Positions 61,911-64,000 of a DNA stretch of 64,000 bases are shown piece by piece (the stretch's first letter is position 1; each line of letters opens with the position of its first letter). Below the pieces are notes generated by a model. It was not told the DNA's origin and ran no database searches. It saw only the letters and a list, made by a program, of their open reading frames with translations. This stretch comes from Pyrenula massariospora (taxonomy: Eukaryota; Ascomycota; Eurotiomycetes; Pyrenulales; Pyrenulaceae). The position numbers and the translations under genes were made by a program. Location of the stretch: positions 868,001 to 932,000 of the forward strand of contig JAGFMI010000005.1 in NCBI GenBank assembly GCA_021030905.1, given 5' to 3'.

Positions 61911-63284
61911 ATGGCTCAGGTCTACAATAGCCAACTTGTACCGAAACCCTGCCTTCGGTCGAAGCAATACTGACACTGCTAGGACGCCTTCGACCTCTAC
62001 CACCGATTTCGAGAAGCAGAACGTACACTGAACTCACCCGATAATACTAATCTGCCTGCGCTTGGACATGCAGTTTCTGGTTCTATCGGAGCCGCGATCT
62101 CAAACATTGTTACCTACCCTCTTGATCTTATAATAACCAGGCTACAAATCCAACAACGCCGACGTAATGAAGGTGGATCCCTTTCAGATGTCGAGTACAA
62201 GGATCTGTGGGATGCGATACAAAAGATCTACTACACAGAAGGCGGGCTTCACGGATTCTACACGGGACTACTGCAGGATACAAGCAAAACGATCGCTGAT
62301 TCATTTCTCTTCTTCCTAGCATACAACTATCTCAGGCGGCGGCGGCTTGATATCCAATATGGTTCGCCAATCTCACAGAAGCTTCTTCCGCCCCAAGACG
62401 AGCTGGGGATTGGCTTCATAGCTGGAGCTCTCACAAAGCTTCTGACGACACCATTATCCACCGTCGTGACCAGGAAACAGACTGCGGCTGTGACAACCTC
62501 ACCAGAAAAAAGCGAAAAGCCATCAAGTGATGCTCACCGTCAGCTCTCTAGTCCAACCACCAAATCAATCATCCAATCCATCTACACCGAAAAAGGCATT
62601 CCAGGTTTCTGGTCCGGCTACTCTGCCTCCCTAATCCTCACCCTCAACCCCTCAATAACCTTCTTCCTTTTCGAACTCCTAAAGCGCGTCCTCCTCCCCA
62701 AAACCTCCCGCTCCCAACCACCCTCCTCATCCACCTTCCTCATCGCCGCCATCAGCAAAGCAATCGCGAGCAGCATCACCTACCCCTTCTCCCTCGCCAA
62801 AGCCCGCGCCCAAGCATCCTCCTCCTCCTCCTCCACCACCCAATCAAAACCCCCCACCACCATCTTCACCACCCTCGCCCACATCACCACCACCTCGGGC
62901 CCCACCGCCCTCTACGCCGGCCTCCCCCTCGAAGTCCTCAAGGGCTTCTTCTCCCACGGCACCACCATGCTCGTCAAGCAGTACACCCACTCCCTCGTCA
63001 TCTCCCTCTACTACACCGCCGCCTCCCTCGCGCGCCTGCTCACCACCCGCCGCCCGCACGTCGCCGAGCTGATGCAGCGCGCGGACGCGCAGCGCGTCGA
63101 GTACTTTGACCTGGCGCGGGCGCGGGCGGCCGAGGCGAAGGGGGTGGTGGAGGATAAGGTACAGGAGGTGGTGAGTCGGGCGGCGGATGAGACAGCGGAG
63201 TTGGTGGCGGATTATGTGGTGGAGGAGGAGGTGGGGGAGTGGAGGAGTTTGTATCAGAGGGGGGTTTGGGGGGAGAAGGAGTAG
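61911..63284 (+). CDS. Mitochondrial carrier family protein, probably peroxisomal (Ant1/PMP47-like)
   Basis: A six-span solute carrier. A nine-base first exon (61911-61919, Met-Ala-Gln) is spliced by an intron with an unusual GTCTAC donor to 61983-63284, giving 436 residues. Three carrier repeats are visible, each with its signature: YPLDLIITRLQ, TPLSTVVTRKQ and YPFSLAKARAQ. The two degenerate later signatures and the N-terminal DAFDLYHRF lead resemble peroxisomal adenine-nucleotide or PMP34/47-type carriers rather than the mitochondrial ADP/ATP carrier. After the sixth span a helical, charged extension of about 85 residues follows (ELMQRADAQRVEYFDLARAR onward). From about 62630 the codons become strongly C-rich. 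Start choice rests on the frame and splice fit; the longer frame before 61983 has a stop. The substrate is inferred only. Confidence 0.85.
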
Positions 63285-63646
63285 GAGGTAATGAGATAGT
63301 GTGGGTTCGGTTTGGCTGGAAAAGTTTTGTGGGCATCATCTGGGATATGGGAGGGAAAGAAGGTCGGTGGGTTGGTGTCATGAATGAACAGAATGAAAAT
63401 ATCTGCGCCCATGATCTGTAGCGTGGCTTGAACTCTGCATAGATCAATCATAAATTCTCTCAGAATGCTGAACTTTGTTACGCATATTCCGTATCTAAGG
63501 CAAGAAGGGTATCGTATCAATATCAAAAACCACCCTGGGCCGGCATCAAGTCCAAGCCGCTCAACCCATTTTTCGTATCCAAAGCCCTAGTCCAGACCTT
63601 CCCCATATTCCGTGGCCCCTACCCAAGAAACCAACTTAGCCAACGA
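63285..63646. other. Intergenic region between convergent genes
   Basis: 362 bases holding the 3' ends of the carrier gene and of the gene at the right edge. Nothing else is recognised. Confidence 0.5.
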
Positions 63647-64000
63647 TCAAGTCTCCATCCCCAAGCTCAGATTCTCCAGCCTCTTCATCGCCGCCTCAAT
63701 GATAGCCCCCTCTCTGTCTACCATCTCCATCGCGTCCGCGATCCTCGCTTTTTGAAGCTTCGGCGGGACCGTGCTCGCGGCAGAATTGGTCCTTGACAGA
63801 GCCGGCGACGGGGTCGATTCCCTGAGCGACCGTGAATCCTCGGCTTCTTTCCCCTTTCCCAGAGATGATAGTGCGGCGTGGGCTTCGGGAAGGAGTTTTT
63901 GGTGTAAGGATTCGAGCTGTGTTGGCTCGTTAGTCGAAGATATGAATGATAGATAAGAGAAAGTGACAACATACCGTATCAAACCTAGCACCTAAAGCGC
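63647..64000 (-). CDS. 3' end of an unidentified gene leaving the window
   Basis: The last exon (63647-63916) follows an intron with GTATGT donor and AACACAG acceptor; the preceding exon reads ARFDT up to the right edge, where CTTTAG at about 63992-63997 may be another acceptor. The visible C-terminus, about 95 residues, has a helix LESLHQKLLPEAHAALSSL, a Ser/Pro/Thr-rich linker (SLRESTPSPALSRTNSAAS) and a final coiled-coil-like helix (KARIADAMEMVDREGAIIE) ending in LGMET. I do not recognise the family. Confidence 0.65.

Noticed and set aside
62844-63447. Gly- or Pro-rich minus-strand ORFs opposite the carrier gene
   Set aside because: Shadows of the strongly biased carrier coding sequence.

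Overview
The window is nuclear DNA of a filamentous ascomycete (Pezizomycotina). Genes carry short GT-AG introns of about 45-130 bases. Recognisable single-copy fungal genes are present (histone H4, PKA catalytic subunit, SIN1, TIM13, clathrin light chain, an Rtt103-type CID protein). A transposon block in the left half is AT-rich and full of nonsense codons of the kind left by repeat-induced point mutation (RIP). Exon boundaries were read by eye from splice signals, reading frame and family alignment from memory; no search was run.

Left part (1-14.8 kb): the visible end of a secondary-metabolite cluster. A highly reducing polyketide synthase runs off the left edge (its first 1,800 codons are here: KS-AT-DH-MT and the start of the following structural region). 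Divergent from it is a 363-residue LovC-type trans-acting enoyl reductase. A 518-residue cytochrome P450 and a short-chain dehydrogenase without the usual Tyr/Lys pair follow, then a decayed CYP52-like P450 that has lost its haem cysteine, and a multi-span membrane protein of unknown function. Together they suggest a reduced, C-methylated polyketide that is oxidised by the P450.

Transposon and accessory belt (14.8-28.5 kb): a RIP-damaged retroelement with reverse transcriptase, RNase H and tyrosine-recombinase pieces in that order (DIRS-like), a cluster of GC-rich palindromes, and a broken gene for another membrane protein. An intact 146-residue secreted six-cysteine protein and a large three-part protein follow. 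The large protein has a HeLo-like helical N-terminus, a kinase-like fold without catalytic residues, and a trypsin-like His/Asp/Ser domain at the C-terminus. I regard it as the most interesting object in the window.

Conserved core (28.8-41.7 kb): histone H4, a sterol-desaturase/fatty-acid-hydroxylase family protein, an L-type lectin cargo receptor, TIM13, PKA catalytic subunit and the TORC2 subunit SIN1. PKA and SIN1 are both growth-control signalling components.

Gene-poor stretch (41.7-55.4 kb): an intact TALE/KN homeodomain gene stands between about 7.5 kb and 5 kb of sequence in which I see only weak coding traces, including a cysteine-rich ORF with a degenerate internal repeat.

Right end (55.4-64 kb): a small one-span membrane protein, the Rtt103-like CID protein, clathrin light chain, a stretch of unclear coding potential, a peroxisomal/mitochondrial carrier-family protein with a helical C-terminal extension, and the last exons of an unidentified gene that leaves the window.
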